A stretch of 64,000 nt of DNA. Source: Allocoleopsis franciscana PCC 7113 (GTDB taxonomy: Bacteria > Cyanobacteriota > Cyanobacteriia > Cyanobacteriales > Coleofasciculaceae). The notes beneath the pieces are model-generated. The model did not search any database. It saw only the letters and a list, made by a program, of their open reading frames with translations, and was not told the DNA's origin. The position numbers were made by a program, and so were the translations under genes. Of this stretch, positions 24,722 through 34,066 are shown piece by piece. The stretch is from assembly GCF_000317515.1 (NCBI RefSeq), contig NC_019738.1, forward strand, positions 3,126,001-3,190,000. Direction: 5' to 3'. The number at the start of each line of letters is the position of its first letter. The first letter of the stretch is position 1.

Positions 24722-27142
24722 ATGATCAATCTGATCCAGGACGTTCTTGAAAGTGACGAGAGAAGCGATCTCAGGCAGTTCGCTAGCCAGTTACGTGCCT
24801 CAGATAAACGGTATCTACTGCGAAACGATATTCTTGCTGCTTTTAGTGAATACTGCGCTAGCCACAAAAAACCGGAACATTTTTTTCAGCATTCCCAGCT
24901 AGGACAGCTGGTGTATTATACCCAGGAAATCATTCTCGATAGTGAGAGCCTCTACCTGCTGATCCGACCGAAGATTGCTTCTCAAGAGGTCTACCGGGTT
25001 TTAGAAGACTTGACGGTTGAGTCGGTCACGGTACAAGAACTGCTGGATCTGCGCGATCGCTTCGTCAATCACTACCATCCCACGGAAGGGGACGTTCTCG
25101 AACTCGATTTCCAGCCTTTCTATGACTACAGTCCAACCATTCGCGACCCCAAAAACATCGGTAAGGGCGTTCGCTTCCTCAACCGCTACCTGTCGAGTAA
25201 GCTGTTTCAAGACCCCCGGCAGTGGTTGGAGTCGTTGTATACGTTCCTGAGGGTGCATCAGTTCCAGGGCACACAACTGCTGATTAATGGGCGAATTCAA
25301 AACCAACAACAACTTTCAGATCAGGTGAAGCGGGCGCTACAATTTGTGAGCGATCGCCCCGATGATGAGTCTTTTGCAGAATTTCGCTTTAAACTCCAAG
25401 AAATGGGCTTTGAAGCGGGATGGGGTAATACAGCCTCTCGTGTGCGGGATACGCTAGAAATTCTCGATGAACTGCTGGACTCTCCCAATGATGAGGGACT
25501 CGAAAAGTTCATCTCTCGCATCCCGATGATCTTTCGCATCGTCCTTGTCTCTATCCACGGTTGGTTTGGGCAAGAAGGCGTTTTAGGGCGTCCTGATACT
25601 GGCGGTCAAGTTGTATACGTCCTCGACCAAGCCAGGAGTTTAGAGAAGCAGTTACAAGAAGATATTAAACTGGCGGGATTAGAAGGATTGGGCGTTCAGC
25701 CCAAAGTCATCATCCTCAGTCGCCTAATTCAGAATAGTGATGGTACACGGTGCAACGAACGCCTGGAAAAAGTTCACGGCACGGATAATGCTTGGATTTT
25801 GCGGGTGCCGTTCCGGGAATTCAATCCCAACGTCACCCAAAACTGGATCTCACGGTTTGAAATTTGGCCTTACTTGGAAACTTATGCCATTGATGCGGAA
25901 AAAGAACTTTTGGCAGAGTTCCAAGGTCGTCCAGACTTAATTGTTGGTAACTACACTGATGGAAATTTGGTGGCTTTCTTGCTGGCCCGAAAGCTACAAG
26001 TTACTCAGTGTATCGTTGCCCACGCCCTGGAAAAATCCAAATACTTGTTTAGTAACCTCTACTGGCAAGAGTTAGAGGACAAGTACCACTTCTCCTTGCA
26101 ATTCACGGCAGATTTGATTGCCATGAATGCGACGAATTTCGTAATTAGTAGTACCTATCAGGAGATTGTCGGGACACCGGATAGTGTCGGTCAGTATGAA
26201 TCTTATAAGTGCTTCACGATGCCCGATTTATATCACGTTGTGAATGGGATTGAGCTATTCTCTCCTAAGTTCAACGTGGTACCGCCAGGGGTGAATGAGA
26301 ATGTCTACTTTCCCTATACCCGCACCGAAGATCGAGTTCCTAGTGCAATCGAACGGCTGGAAGAAATGCTGTTCACTCAAGAAGACCCCGCCCATATTTT
26401 TGGCAAACTGGATGACCCGACGAAGCGCCCCCTGTTCTCCATGGCGCGTCTTGACCGGATTAAGAACATGACCGGTTTAGCGGAAATCTTTGGTAAGAGT
26501 AAGGAGTTACAAGAGCGGTGTAACCTAATTTTAGTGGCAGGGAAGTTGCGCGTTGAAGAATCTGACGACAACGAAGAAAAAGACGAAATTGTCAAGCTCT
26601 ACCGGATTATCGACGAGTACAATTTACACGGTAAAATCCGCTGGTTGGGCGTGCGCCTGCCCAAGGGAGATTCCGGTGAGATTTATCGGGTGATTGCTGA
26701 CCACCGAGGGATTTTTGTCCAACCTGCCTTGTTTGAAGCCTTCGGTTTGACCATTTTGGAATCAATGATTACGGGTCTGCCTACTCTGGCAACTCAGTTC
26801 GGTGGACCTTTGGAGATTATTCAAAATAAGGTAAATGGGTTTTTGATTAACCCCACTGACCATGAAGGGACGGCTGAGAAGATTCTCGATTTTGTCTCGA
26901 AGTGTGACCAGAATCCCAACTATTGGGAAGAAATTTCTAATAAGGGGATGGAGCGAGTTTATACCACTTATACCTGGAAAATCCACACGACACGGCTGTT
27001 GTCCTTGGCGCGGATTTATGGTTTCTGGAACTATACCTCTAAGGAAAACCGGGAAGATATGCTACGTTACATTGAGACATTGTTTTATCTAATTTACAAA
27101 CCACGGGCGAAGCAGATTTTAGAGGAACACATGCATCGTTAA
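24722..27142 (+). CDS. sus: Sucrose synthase
   Basis: The enzyme reversibly converts sucrose and UDP/ADP to fructose and NDP-glucose; in cyanobacteria it mainly cleaves sucrose. From the ATG at 24722 it has 806 residues, the usual length. A TTG four codons earlier is less likely. The N-terminal regulatory domain is followed by GGQVVYVLDQARSLE at about residue 290 and the GT-B C-terminal domain with the EX7E motif EAFGLTILE starting at Glu672. It links to glycogen and polysaccharide synthesis by supplying NDP-glucose. Monocistronic here. Confidence 0.97.
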   Translation: MINLIQDVLESDERSDLRQFASQLRASDKRYLLRNDILAAFSEYCASHKKPEHFFQHSQLGQLVYYTQEIILDSESLYLLIRPKIASQEVYRVLEDLTVESVTVQELLDLRDRFVNHYHPTEGDVLELDFQPFYDYSPTIRDPKNIGKGVRFLNRYLSSKLFQDPRQWLESLYTFLRVHQFQGTQLLINGRIQNQQQLSDQVKRALQFVSDRPDDESFAEFRFKLQEMGFEAGWGNTASRVRDTLEILDELLDSPNDEGLEKFISRIPMIFRIVLVSIHGWFGQEGVLGRPDTGGQVVYVLDQARSLEKQLQEDIKLAGLEGLGVQPKVIILSRLIQNSDGTRCNERLEKVHGTDNAWILRVPFREFNPNVTQNWISRFEIWPYLETYAIDAEKELLAEFQGRPDLIVGNYTDGNLVAFLLARKLQVTQCIVAHALEKSKYLFSNLYWQELEDKYHFSLQFTADLIAMNATNFVISSTYQEIVGTPDSVGQYESYKCFTMPDLYHVVNGIELFSPKFNVVPPGVNENVYFPYTRTEDRVPSAIERLEEMLFTQEDPAHIFGKLDDPTKRPLFSMARLDRIKNMTGLAEIFGKSKELQERCNLILVAGKLRVEESDDNEEKDEIVKLYRIIDEYNLHGKIRWLGVRLPKGDSGEIYRVIADHRGIFVQPALFEAFGLTILESMITGLPTLATQFGGPLEIIQNKVNGFLINPTDHEGTAEKILDFVSKCDQNPNYWEEISNKGMERVYTTYTWKIHTTRLLSLARIYGFWNYTSKENREDMLRYIETLFYLIYKPRAKQILEEHMHR

Positions 27143-27345
27143 GCTGCAATTAGTTTAGGGGATAAATTGAGAGAGTGATCATACCAGTTAGTTGAGAGGC
27201 GATCGCTCTTTCTTCCGTTTCTGGCTTCACGTTCCTGGGTGGGAGGCAATTCAACATGTTCCTAATGAATAAGCAGAAAGAGGGAAGCCGCTTCTGCTGA
27301 GTTTTGCTTTCCTTAGGGAAGGCTTATCAAAAGGAGAAGGTTTCA

Positions 27346-27600
27346 ATGGCTCACGATCATGCTACGAGAACAGAACACGACCACATTACCCGAGCAGAAC
27401 ACAACAGAATTACCCGGAAAAATCTGGTTTCTAGCTTAGCTACAGGTCTGGTAATGGGCATTATTGCCGGTGCGCCTATTGGTTGGTTTGGTCATCGAGT
27501 TTTTTATCAGCAGAGAGCAGGTCAGGTGTTACTTTGTCGTCAGCAGCATCTCGGTCAACCTGAAGCTGAACTTAAGGCATTGTGTGGTTCCCTTTATTAA
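27346..27600 (+). CDS. Small membrane-anchored hypothetical protein, 84 aa
   Basis: The start at ATG 27346 is chosen because AAGGAGAAGG lies just upstream. The N-terminus contains near-repeats of RTEHDHIT/RAEHNRIT (His, Thr and charged residues), followed by one transmembrane segment (about residues 31-52) and a polar C-terminus with two Cys. The His-rich repeated head could bind metal, but no family is recognised. A hairpin lies between this gene and the convergent coiled-coil gene. Confidence 0.6.
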   Translation: MAHDHATRTEHDHITRAEHNRITRKNLVSSLATGLVMGIIAGAPIGWFGHRVFYQQRAGQVLLCRQQHLGQPEAELKALCGSLY

Positions 27601-27641
27601 TCCTGTCCACCTTAACTCCAGATGGTTAGGAAAACAGGAAA

Positions 27642-27679
27642 CCCCGACTTCAACCTCTGATTAGGGAGGTCGGTCGGGG
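27642..27679. terminator. Bidirectional hairpin between convergent genes
   Basis: CCCCGAC at 27642-27648 pairs with GTCGGGG at 27673-27679, with an inner CCTC/GAGG pairing. It lies between two tail-to-tail genes and probably ends both. Confidence 0.6.
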
Positions 27680-27689
27680 AGAATGTTAA

Positions 27690-27884
27690 TTAAACCGTTG
27701 GGGTTGTATCTTCTTGGTTTAATTGCTGTTCAATGGTGCTAATCGCGGCATTAAGTCCAGCTAACCGAATTTCCATATCGCCCCGCATCGATTTAAGAAA
27801 CTGGAGCTTACGTTCTAAGTTAGTTTTCCGAGAAACAGGTTCTCCACCGCAGCAAGTGCTATTCCAATTCCAGAAAGGAAACAT
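27690..27884 (-). CDS. Small coiled-coil hypothetical protein, 64 aa
   Basis: The sequence begins MFPFWNWNSTCCGGEP and then forms an amphipathic helix from about residue 19 to 56 (NLERKLQFLKSM, then IRLAGLNAAISTIEQQL), likely a short coiled coil. Two adjacent Cys lie near the N-terminus. No family is recognised. The coding character and terminator placement support a real gene. Confidence 0.55.
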   Translation of the reverse strand: MFPFWNWNSTCCGGEPVSRKTNLERKLQFLKSMRGDMEIRLAGLNAAISTIEQQLNQEDTTPTV

Positions 27885-28134
27885 AATTGACCTTCATGCT
27901 CATCTAACTCTATTCTCATCTTGGCGAATTTCTGAGTTCAATAGCCATAAAGTGATGGACGGAAAACCGATCTCCTGTTTTCGGGTCTGACCCTGTTGAA
28001 TCCCCAACCCCTTATTGAGTTGATATGATAATTCCCTACTGTGTGTCTAACGTTGAGGAGGCGATCGTCTTGTTGCCTAAAGTTCATGTCTCATAGGAGT
28101 GCCAAACTGAAGTATTAACTATGAACGATGAATT

Positions 28135-29001
28135 ATGAATTGGATGGAATGCTCTCGCCAAGGAACATTCAAGAGTACGGACGGGCTAGAGCTGTATTAC
28201 CAAAGCTGGCATCCAGAGGGTCAGGTTCGAGCCATATTAGTCATTGTGCATGGACTCGGAGGACATAGCGGACTGTACGGTAATATAGTTCAGCACCTGA
28301 TTCCTAAGAACTATGCAGTCTACGCCTGTGACCTACGGGGGAATGGACGCTCACCGGGTCAGCGAGGCTATATCAAAGCTTGGGCTGAGTTTCGAGAAGA
28401 CTTGCAAGCCTTTGTGCAGTTGATTAGAACCCAGTATCCAGAACAACCCTTATTTCTGCTGGGGCATAGCGTGGGGGCGGTGATTGTTTTGGACTACGTC
28501 CTGCGTTCTCCCTCAGAAGCCAATGATTTCCAGGGTGTGATAGCCTTAGCACCAGCCCTAGGGAAGATTGGGGTTCCACCGTTTAAACTTGCTCTCGGAC
28601 GACTACTGTCACGAGTGTGCCCTCGTTTTAGCCTGAGTACCAGCATTGACCTGAGTACAGCGTCAAGCGATCCGGCGGTGATTGCGGCATATACTCAAGA
28701 TCCATGGCGGCATACTCAAGGCAATGCTCGTTTCGCTACAGAGTATTTAGCCACAGTTGCCTGGATTCAAGAACATGCGGCGGATTTGCAAGTGCCGCTC
28801 CTGATTCTCCACGGTGGAGCAGACCAAGTGGCTCTACCGGAGGGAGGGTGTGCTTTTTTCCAACGAGTGACCATCCTGGATAAGGAACGACGGGAGTATC
28901 CTGGGGTGTATCACGAGATTCAAAACGATCGCAATTACCAAGAAATGCTAACCGACCTGGACAATTGGCTGGAGCGCCACCTACCTCCCCAAGCCTCATA
29001 G
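28135..29001 (+). CDS. Alpha/beta hydrolase, monoacylglycerol lipase-like
   Basis: The nucleophile elbow GHSVG places the catalytic Ser at residue 112. The oxyanion region is VHGLGGHSGLY, and the likely acid and base are in HGGADQVAL and YHEIQND. The family (serine aminopeptidase S33/lysophospholipase group) hydrolyses monoacylglycerols or lysophospholipids. It is followed 70 bases later by an acyltransferase gene on the same strand, which suits a lipid-remodelling role. The ATG at 28135 lies amid several possible starts (ATGAATTATGAATTGG); only the last is in frame with the domain. Confidence 0.88.
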   Translation: MNWMECSRQGTFKSTDGLELYYQSWHPEGQVRAILVIVHGLGGHSGLYGNIVQHLIPKNYAVYACDLRGNGRSPGQRGYIKAWAEFREDLQAFVQLIRTQYPEQPLFLLGHSVGAVIVLDYVLRSPSEANDFQGVIALAPALGKIGVPPFKLALGRLLSRVCPRFSLSTSIDLSTASSDPAVIAAYTQDPWRHTQGNARFATEYLATVAWIQEHAADLQVPLLILHGGADQVALPEGGCAFFQRVTILDKERREYPGVYHEIQNDRNYQEMLTDLDNWLERHLPPQAS

Positions 29002-29070
29002 GTTGAGCAACTCAACGTTGTACACTCAGATCTATTTAATATTTTTGGCAATGCAACTTGGAGACTAATT

Positions 29071-30495
29071 TTGTCCGATTCGATTCAGCACGCTCAACCC
29101 CCACTAGCATTTATTCCACCACGCTTGAACCCACTTGTCCTGCGGATTGTTCAGTGGTTGCTGCCCATCTTGCTGAGGTTCCGGCTTCGGCGCTGGTTAC
29201 CGGCTGGTATTTCACACATTGAAGCGGAAAATGTCAAGGTTTTGGTCGATCTTTACCAACAATTTCAAGCTGGCAAAATTCGCTTTTTGATGGCATTTCA
29301 CCATCCTGAAGTTGAAGACCCACTGTCTATGTTTTACCTGATTAATCGTGCCGTGCCACGGGCTGCACGTCAGTTAGGGATTCGGCTACAATACCCAACT
29401 CATAGTTACTTTGTTTATGAACGGGGTATGACGCTGTGGGCGGGAGACTGGCTTGGTTGGATGTTTTCTCGGATTGGAGGGATTCCCATTCATCGAGGCA
29501 AGCATCTCGATTGGAGTGGGATGCGAACAGCCCGGGACGTGTTTGTGAATGGCACATTACCGATCGGAATAGCCCCAGAAGGAGCCACTAATGGTCATAG
29601 TGAAATTATTAGTCCCTTAGAACCCGGTGTTGCCCAATTGGGATTTTGGTGTGCGGAAAGTTTGCACAAAGCGAATCGTCCTGAGCAAGTTTTTATTGTG
29701 CCGATCGGCATTCGCTATCATTATGCTGAACCGCCTTGGTCAAACCTGGATAAGCTGTTGAGTCAAATGGAAGCAGATAGCGGTTTGTCGGTGCAGCAAA
29801 TCGATCCGTCAGCCGTTGATAACCGAGAAAAAATTTACTATCAGCGCCTCTTGCGCCTCGGTGAATATCTCCTGTCCGAGATGGAAGAGTTTTATCGGCG
29901 GTTCTACCATCAAAATCTGCCAGAACTGACAGGGATGGAGAGTAACCCCTCCACTCATTCCAATCAGTTGCTGTTGGCGCGACTTCAGCGCTTACTGGAT
30001 ACAGCGTTACAAGTGGCTGAAGAGTATTTTGGACTCAAGTCGCAGGGAACTGTGATTGATCGCTGTCGCCGCTTGGAGGAGGCGGGTTGGAGTAATATCT
30101 ATCGCGAAGATATACCGGATTTAAATACGTTAGCCCCCTTCAAACGGGGTTTAGCCGACTGGGTGGCCCAAGAATCCGAACGGCACATGCGGCACATGCG
30201 TTTGGTGGAAAGTTTTGTGGCAGTCACGAGTACCTATGTCCAGGAAAAGCCAACGGCTGAACGCTTTGCAGAAACGACACTTTTAATGTTTGATTTCATT
30301 TCCCGGATTAAGGAGAAAAAAATACCCCGTCGTCCTCGGTTGGGTTGGCGGCAAGTCAGGATGACAGTAGGGGAACCGATTTGTGTGAACGATCGCTGGT
30401 CAACTTATCACAGCAGTCGTCAAGCTGCAAGGCAATCAGTTACTGACTTAACGCAAGATTTGCAAAAGGCTTTAGAGAAGTTGATTTCTGTGTAG
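29071..30495 (+). CDS. 1-acylglycerol-3-phosphate acyltransferase-like (PlsC domain) protein
   Basis: The PlsC-type HX4D motif is HPEVED inside FHHPEVEDP (near residue 78). The GIAPEGATN segment matches the EGT/EGxxS-like block of glycerolipid acyltransferases. Residues 20-35 are hydrophobic and may tether it to membrane. A C-terminal extension of about 200 mostly helical residues is specific to this cyanobacterial form. Start is TTG at 29071, supported by GGAG 8 bases upstream. It lies between the lipase-like and the glycosyltransferase genes. Confidence 0.82.
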   Translation: MSDSIQHAQPPLAFIPPRLNPLVLRIVQWLLPILLRFRLRRWLPAGISHIEAENVKVLVDLYQQFQAGKIRFLMAFHHPEVEDPLSMFYLINRAVPRAARQLGIRLQYPTHSYFVYERGMTLWAGDWLGWMFSRIGGIPIHRGKHLDWSGMRTARDVFVNGTLPIGIAPEGATNGHSEIISPLEPGVAQLGFWCAESLHKANRPEQVFIVPIGIRYHYAEPPWSNLDKLLSQMEADSGLSVQQIDPSAVDNREKIYYQRLLRLGEYLLSEMEEFYRRFYHQNLPELTGMESNPSTHSNQLLLARLQRLLDTALQVAEEYFGLKSQGTVIDRCRRLEEAGWSNIYREDIPDLNTLAPFKRGLADWVAQESERHMRHMRLVESFVAVTSTYVQEKPTAERFAETTLLMFDFISRIKEKKIPRRPRLGWRQVRMTVGEPICVNDRWSTYHSSRQAARQSVTDLTQDLQKALEKLISV

Positions 30496-30556
30496 GGTTA
30501 GGTGAATGCGATCGGATAGGCTAACCTACAGGCAATTTCACTGAAGAGAGGATGTT

Positions 30557-31555
30557 GTGAGAAAGCTTTATTTTTTAGTCCCTGGAACCGGTGGTAAATT
30601 TGCCTGTGGTGGTCTTTGGGCAGAGTTAAAAACCCTGAATCTCGCTCAACAGGTTTGCAGTGCGGATGTGGTGACTTACCGCCAACGGGAAAAAGACGTA
30701 CTTTTCCTCGATGACTTGCTGAAGCAAAACCATTTAGAGGATGTAATTTTTATCATTAGCTGGGGATTTGATGTTGCCAAACTCGCCACTAAGTTAAAGC
30801 CCTACAATGTTGTTTACCATGCTCACAGCGCTGGGTATGGATTCAGTCTCCCTTCCAGTATTCCCATCATTACCGTTAGCCGAAATACCATGGGATACTG
30901 GGGACAAAAGTCACCCAATTCCCTAATTTACTATTTGCCGAATCAGATTGCAGATGAGTTTCGTAATTTACATCTTGAGCGGGATATTGATGTTTTAGTT
31001 CAGGCTCGAAAGTCCTCTGAATATTTACTCCAAGAATTAATTCCAGCGTTGCAGCAGCACTGTAATGTTAGGGTGATTGATTCTTATGTAGAGGACTTGC
31101 CCGGACTGTTTAATCGAGCTAAGGTTTATCTTTATGACTCGGCTGAGTATTGGGCACAACAAAGGGTGAGTGAAGGGTTCGGTTTGCAACCGCTGGAAGC
31201 TCTTGCCTGTGGTTGTCAAGTTTTCTCTAGTGTCAATGGTGGACTGTCGGATTATTTAGACCCTGGATTTAATAGCTATAAAATTGCTGCTTATTCAAAA
31301 GAGTATGATGTGCAGCGCATGATGAAAGTCGTTGAACAATCAGTATTAATTCCTCTCTCGGAACATTTTATTGAAGAATATCGGACAGGAAATATAATTC
31401 AGCGATTTAAAGTGATTATGGAGGATATCAATGAATTTTTTGATCACAAAAAACAGCATCAACCCAATATCAAGAGCTTGACATCAAGGCATATTGCCAA
31501 ATCAAGAATCAAGAGGATATTGGGCAAGCTACAACAGAAATACTTTAATTTTTAA
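30557..31555 (+). CDS. Glycosyltransferase family 4-like protein
   Basis: The C-terminal half has the GT-B signature VSEGFGLQPLEALACGCQVF (about residue 213), which carries the EX7E element of family 4 retaining transferases. The N-terminal domain includes FLVPGTGGKFACGG and HAHSAG. At 332 residues it is short, so both domains are compact. Start is GTG at 30557; the ATG six bases earlier runs straight into a stop. The basic C-terminus (RIKRILGKLQQKYFNF) is amphipathic and may bind membrane. Sugar donor unknown. Confidence 0.75.
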   Translation: MRKLYFLVPGTGGKFACGGLWAELKTLNLAQQVCSADVVTYRQREKDVLFLDDLLKQNHLEDVIFIISWGFDVAKLATKLKPYNVVYHAHSAGYGFSLPSSIPIITVSRNTMGYWGQKSPNSLIYYLPNQIADEFRNLHLERDIDVLVQARKSSEYLLQELIPALQQHCNVRVIDSYVEDLPGLFNRAKVYLYDSAEYWAQQRVSEGFGLQPLEALACGCQVFSSVNGGLSDYLDPGFNSYKIAAYSKEYDVQRMMKVVEQSVLIPLSEHFIEEYRTGNIIQRFKVIMEDINEFFDHKKQHQPNIKSLTSRHIAKSRIKRILGKLQQKYFNF

Positions 31556-31585
31556 GACATCATAAATTGAGCGATTTAAAATAAA

Positions 31586-32527
31586 TCACGTCGCTTGCAA
31601 CGGAATAATTCCCTTGTCAAACACTTGGTTATTCGTGTCAATACCACTGATGAGGATGCGATCGCGATACACCTCATACGCCGCAAAACTCAGCCGTTCA
31701 GCCGCAGTCGCTGTCCATTTTGATCGCCCTACAGGACGAGTCCCAGCCCCACCTCCACAAATCAAATAGGTCGTGCCATCAATGGGACGAGTACGCTCAT
31801 AATTGTGTTCATGACCATTGATATAAACCTGTACGCGATATTTTTGGAATAGGGGCGTTAGGGTTTTAATGAAAGGTTGATTCAGCCCATACTGACCGGA
31901 CGAGTAAATCTGATGATGTCCAAATACCACTTTCCAAGGTGCATTACTGCGGCTGAGTTCTTCCTCTAACCAAGGAAGTTGAGCCTTCCAATCGGCATTG
32001 TGATTCGTATCCAAGGCAAAAAATTGCACATCCCCCCGCCGAAACGTGTAGTAACGCCCCGACATATTAAAGCCAGGATAACGGACTTGATCGTCACCAT
32101 TGCCGGTACGAATGTCATGGTTACCGAGGCAAGCTTGAAATTTGACCCCCTGTTGGAGTAACCCTTGATAGGGCTTCTCAAATACGGCACCAATCTTTTC
32201 CATTTCGCCGTTGTTATAAATATTGTCACCCGCCAAAATCACTAAATCGTAAGGATTGAGCTGATGATAGCGAGTCATTGCCGCCGCTACCGCATATTGT
32301 CCAACGGCACCCGTGCCTGTGTCGGCAACAGAGACAAAGCGTAGTAGAGGCGGCCCTTCTACAGGTTGGATCAGGGCATCTGCCTTATCTGACGCGAGAT
32401 TGTCGGTATTTGTCGGACTGATATTTGTAACTTCAGGAGTTTGACTGCGGAGGAGTTTACTGAAAATCGCCACACCAAAAACACTCAAACTAGTCAAAAA
32501 CAGAAATTTACGACGGTTAAGACTCAT
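31586..32527 (-). CDS. Exported metallophosphoesterase (purple acid phosphatase-like)
   Basis: The N-terminus NRRKFLFLTSLSVFGVAIF is a twin-arginine (Tat) signal, so the folded enzyme is exported. The two-metal motifs appear in order: ADTGTG, GDNIYNNGE, GNHDIRTG, FGHHQIYSS and NGHEHNYERT. The family removes phosphate from monoesters outside the cytoplasm. At 313 residues it is a single catalytic domain. Promoter faces the repeat-rich membrane protein at 32650, which is transcribed divergently. Confidence 0.9.
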   Translation of the reverse strand: MSLNRRKFLFLTSLSVFGVAIFSKLLRSQTPEVTNISPTNTDNLASDKADALIQPVEGPPLLRFVSVADTGTGAVGQYAVAAAMTRYHQLNPYDLVILAGDNIYNNGEMEKIGAVFEKPYQGLLQQGVKFQACLGNHDIRTGNGDDQVRYPGFNMSGRYYTFRRGDVQFFALDTNHNADWKAQLPWLEEELSRSNAPWKVVFGHHQIYSSGQYGLNQPFIKTLTPLFQKYRVQVYINGHEHNYERTRPIDGTTYLICGGGAGTRPVGRSKWTATAAERLSFAAYEVYRDRILISGIDTNNQVFDKGIIPLQAT

Positions 32528-32649
32528 AGACCTTTATCTGTAGACTGAGGGCAAGTTTGTGAGAAATGATAGAGTTGTGCTGTAATGGCAGCTTTGGGTA
32601 AGAATCTATCGCATTTGAGTCCAAAGGCGCTGCCTGGGAGGAGGTTCTA

Positions 32650-33822
32650 ATGTCAGACGATCAACAGAAGCAGCCACAATCAAAAAGTTCCCCACCTCGA
32701 ACACTGCCAATATCTTCTGCGACAGGTCAAGCAACAGGCAAGACGGTTGGGCGTACTGAAAACCAAAATAAGCCGTTTCTCAAGGCTCAAACCCTTAAAG
32801 TCTTGCGAGGAACTATTGGACTACTAGAAGGGGTTGTGCAAAAACTAGAGGCAGAACCTGTCCGGGAAATTCCTCCTCAGGCAACCTCTCCTGCCACAAC
32901 AACCGTGTCCGCACCCGTGTTAGACACCACGACGGCGACACCGGAAACGGAGTCGGTGAGTCGTGCCTCAGAATTGATCGCGGATGATACCCCAAGCGTT
33001 ACACCAGAGGTAGTGGGTTCTGATACCCCAAGTGTTACACCAGAAGTTGTCAGTTCCGATACTCCCAGCGTTACACCAGAGGTAGTGGGTTCTGATACCC
33101 CAAGTGTTACGCCAGAAGTTGTCAGTTCCGATACTCCAACCGTCACGCCAGAAGTCTTAACACAGGAATCCGTTTCTGAACCAGTCATCCAAGCAGCGCC
33201 GACGAGGCTGCTTGATCGCATCCTGCCCACGTTTGACAAACTTCAGGCATTTTGGGATGCAACCTTAACGAAAGTTCGCTCTTTACTGCCCGCCGTTTGG
33301 AATCAAAAGCTATCCGATTGGGCATTAACCAGTGCGATCGCAGGCATTGTTGTGGTTATTATGGTGGCAACAGCCGCACTACTCCCAGAAACACCCGCAC
33401 AAGAGGCGAAAGCACCTCCTAATACCATTGATGCACCTCCTGAATTGAAAGCCCCCAAACCAGCGCAACCCGTGGAAGTGATACCCCCTCCTGAGCCAGA
33501 ACTCACTCCAGAGCAAAGCCTAGTCGCCTCGATTCAACAGCAAGTCGCTGAAATTACGGATCGCTACGGCAATGGACTGATTCAGTCCATCGAAGCCAAC
33601 TTTATGGCGAGTCGTCTCATGGTCAAAGTTAGCGATCGCTGGTATGAACTCAAAGAGTCTCAGCAAAATAAGTTAGCTGACGAAATCTTGCGCCGCTCTA
33701 GAGAACTGGATTTTAGTAGATTGGAAATCACCGATCTCCAAGGGACGCTAGTTGCTCGTAACCCAGTCGTCGGGTCGAATATGGTAATTTTAAAACGACA
33801 GGAATTAGCAGTCAATCTATAG
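32650..33822 (+). CDS. Single-pass membrane protein with Thr/Pro/Val tandem repeats
   Basis: Layout: polar Gln/Ser/Pro-rich head; a helical segment (KAQTLKVLRGTIGLLEG); five 12-residue tandem repeats of the type DTPSVTPEVVGS at residues 113-172; a helical segment; one transmembrane helix (about residues 228-246); a Pro-rich linker; and a C-terminal domain of about 100 residues (beginning PEQSLVASIQQQV and ending ILKRQELAVNL). The C-terminal part may be a small periplasmic or lumenal domain. No named family is recognised. The ATG at 32650 follows GGGAGGAGG, a strong ribosome site. Confidence 0.75.
   Translation: MSDDQQKQPQSKSSPPRTLPISSATGQATGKTVGRTENQNKPFLKAQTLKVLRGTIGLLEGVVQKLEAEPVREIPPQATSPATTTVSAPVLDTTTATPETESVSRASELIADDTPSVTPEVVGSDTPSVTPEVVSSDTPSVTPEVVGSDTPSVTPEVVSSDTPTVTPEVLTQESVSEPVIQAAPTRLLDRILPTFDKLQAFWDATLTKVRSLLPAVWNQKLSDWALTSAIAGIVVVIMVATAALLPETPAQEAKAPPNTIDAPPELKAPKPAQPVEVIPPPEPELTPEQSLVASIQQQVAEITDRYGNGLIQSIEANFMASRLMVKVSDRWYELKESQQNKLADEILRRSRELDFSRLEITDLQGTLVARNPVVGSNMVILKRQELAVNL
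32986..33165 (+). repeat. 36-bp in-frame tandem repeats, 5 units
   Basis: Each unit encodes DTPSVTPEVV plus GS or SS; GS and SS alternate, giving a 72-bp higher-order unit. The fifth unit is diverged (DTPTVTPEVLTQ). Confidence 0.95.
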
Positions 33823-34066
33823 ACAATTAATGCCTTGTGCATTGAGAATGTCTCAATTCCCAGTCTGCTTGTGCATCTACTAGCCGTGTTTTTGTACCAC
33901 TCTCCTTCCAGCTAGAACCACTAAGCTGTTGTGCATTTAATTTGGAAGTTAGGGTTCAGCCTTTTTCTGGTGGGAAGGGAAGAATTGCCAGTTCAATTGC
34001 TGTTACTTAAATGCCGATTAGCTTTATCACTCAATTGATGCACCTGTGCAAGGGAAACGAGTAATC

